A DNA stretch of 6,834 bases. Origin: Lachnospiraceae bacterium UBA1729 (GTDB taxonomy: Bacteria; Bacillota; Clostridia; Lachnospirales; Lachnospiraceae). The stretch lies in contig DCIJ01000067.1 in assembly GCA_002315945.1 (NCBI GenBank), positions 1 to 6,834 on the forward strand, read 5' to 3'. Shown here piece by piece: positions 6,345 to 6,834 of this stretch. The stretch's first letter is position 1; the number at the start of each line of letters is the position of its first letter. The notes under the pieces were generated by a model. That model saw only the letters and a list, made by a program, of their open reading frames with translations, had not been told where the DNA came from and made no database searches. A program made the position numbers and the translations under genes.

Positions 6345-6385
6345 ATCCCAAGGAATCCTCCCGCAAGCGGGTCCCTCCTTGGGAT
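6345..6385 (+). repeat. Hairpin with an inner GC stem
   Basis: ATCCCAAGGA (6345-6354) pairs perfectly with TCCTTGGGAT (6376-6385). Within the loop, CCCGC (6360-6364) pairs with GCGGG (6367-6371) around two bases, or as a 4-bp stem with a CAAG tetraloop. No T-tract follows. Confidence 0.8.
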
Positions 6386-6392
6386 AGTGGTA

Positions 6393-6416
6393 CGCGGGTT
6401 CGAGTCCCGTCTCGCG
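6393..6416 (+). pseudogene. tRNA-Gly 3' fragment (T arm plus acceptor strand)
   Basis: These 24 bases are identical to tRNA-Gly 6166-6189, covering the whole T stem-loop and most of the 3' acceptor strand. There is no D arm, anticodon arm or 5' acceptor strand upstream; instead the 6345-6385 hairpin lies 7 bases before it. It cannot be a working tRNA. Its last base is the first base of the second 44-base repeat. Confidence 0.88.
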
Positions 6417-6459
6417 AACGAAGTGAGCGTGACATTTCCTTGTAACCCGTCTCGCGCTC
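6416..6459 (+). repeat. 44-base direct repeat, copy 2
   Basis: Identical to 6274-6317 at every base. In this copy the repeat begins inside a tRNA 3' fragment, so 29 non-tRNA bases are bracketed by two tRNA 3' ends (6406-6416 and 6446-6459). It runs directly into the terminator hairpin at 6460, as a real tRNA gene's 3' end would. Confidence 0.92.
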
Positions 6460-6488
6460 AAAAGGACATCCAAATGGATGTCCTTTTT
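6460..6488 (+). terminator. Second tRNA-style terminator
   Basis: AAAAGGACATCC (6460-6471) pairs perfectly with GGATGTCCTTTT (6476-6487) around AAAT, with five T at 6484-6488. It shares its design with the terminator at 6191-6240: a run of A, a central ATCC/GGAT and a T-run. The middle stem bases differ but stay paired. It sits after a degenerate tRNA 3' end. Confidence 0.85.
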
Positions 6489-6492
6489 GTTG

Positions 6493-6834
6493 TTCAAGGA
6501 GCAGGATGGGACATCCTGCTACCAGAAGAGTATGATACATACCTTATGAATGGCCGTGATAAGGAGGCTTATAGAAATAAAGGTTTTAGAGCAACTTCGA
6601 ATTCCTGGTGTGGGATTGATATCGCAGAACCTTGCAGATCAGCATGTTTCGGGAATAACCGAAATGTCATATAGAGAGTGTGCGTCCAAGATAACAGTCA
6701 TGACTGGACAGTCGATAAGCCCGATGGAGATATGGAAAACAATACAGGCACTTGGAGAAAAGGTCTGTGAGGAAGAACAAGAACTCGTAAAGGCTCATAA
6801 GGCTGGAAAAGTCCAAGGTGAAACAGTAACTCCG
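6493..6834 (+). pseudogene. Transposase remnant, probably ISLre2/UPF0236-like, broken
   Basis: Two pieces of what looks like one transposase lie in different frames. Piece one, 6495 to about 6600, reads QGAGWDILLPEEYDTYL, then NGRDKEAYRNKGFRATS. Piece two is open from ATG 6550, reads convincingly from about 6595 (LRIPGVGLISQNLADQHVSG) and continues through MSYRECASKITVMTGQSISP and ALGEKVCEEEQELVKAHKAG to the window edge. From memory these match the N-terminal third of ISLre2-type transposases in Lachnospiraceae; I could not search. The usual N-terminus is missing, since piece one begins right after the terminator at 6488. Between the pieces, a segment of about 100 bases or more that I would expect seems deleted, with a frame change, near CTTCGA at 6595-6600. 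No ribosome binding site precedes ATG 6550. A short hairpin (6501-6508 with 6512-6519) lies at the 5' end. The rest is outside the window. Confidence 0.6.

Noticed and set aside
6125..6445. Plus-strand frame through the tRNA and repeats
   Set aside because: It begins inside the tRNA gene and its protein-level repeats come from tRNA fragments and the 44-base repeat. No ribosome binding site was seen.
6241..6490. Possible CRISPR array or retron RNA
   Set aside because: There are only two 44-base copies with no regular spacers, and no cas or reverse transcriptase gene is in view. The repeats are explained by tRNA fragments.
6246..6540. Two minus-strand frames with repeated RETGYKEMSRSLRSRD
   Set aside because: The repetition is a by-product of the 44-base DNA repeat read in several frames. 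The sequence is a chain of hairpins, not a gene.

Overview
The window looks like chromosomal DNA of an anaerobic Firmicute, most likely a Lachnospiraceae member (Butyrivibrio, Pseudobutyrivibrio or Roseburia type). This is inferred from the biotin-dependent sodium-pump decarboxylase genes, the AT-rich accessory genes with purine-rich ribosome binding sites, and a transposase fragment of a kind common in that group. No marker gene here fixes the genus.

Positions 1-2077 hold the end of a sodium-translocating oxaloacetate decarboxylase locus. The 3' end of oadB (membrane ion-pump subunit) is followed by a 210-base spacer full of small hairpins. Next come oadA (carboxyltransferase subunit without a biotin domain) and a strong intrinsic terminator.

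Positions 2078-6043 hold four co-directional genes. First is a P1-family (DmpA/NylC-type) self-cleaving peptidase. One base after its stop comes a secreted S66 LD-carboxypeptidase, so this pair is probably translationally coupled and could act on short peptides or cell-wall muropeptides. An internal promoter then precedes a second pair: an unrecognised membrane-anchored protein and a membrane-anchored alpha/beta hydrolase. The strong -35 box of that promoter contains a TTG that could be mistaken for the start codon of the third gene.

Positions 6044-6492 hold a tRNA-Gly(GCC) gene with a near-consensus promoter and a long hairpin terminator. After it lies about 220 bases of repeated tRNA debris: three further copies of the tRNA 3' end, one inverted copy, a perfect 44-base direct repeat, two more hairpins, and a second terminator that resembles the first in design. 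This is the most unusual part of the window. It looks like an integration or recombination scar, or a palindromic repeat family built from tRNA pieces.

Positions 6493-6834 hold a broken transposase remnant, probably ISLre2/UPF0236-like. It lacks its N-terminus, appears to carry an internal deletion with a frame change, and runs off the window end. It supports the view that this tRNA flank is a recombination hotspot.
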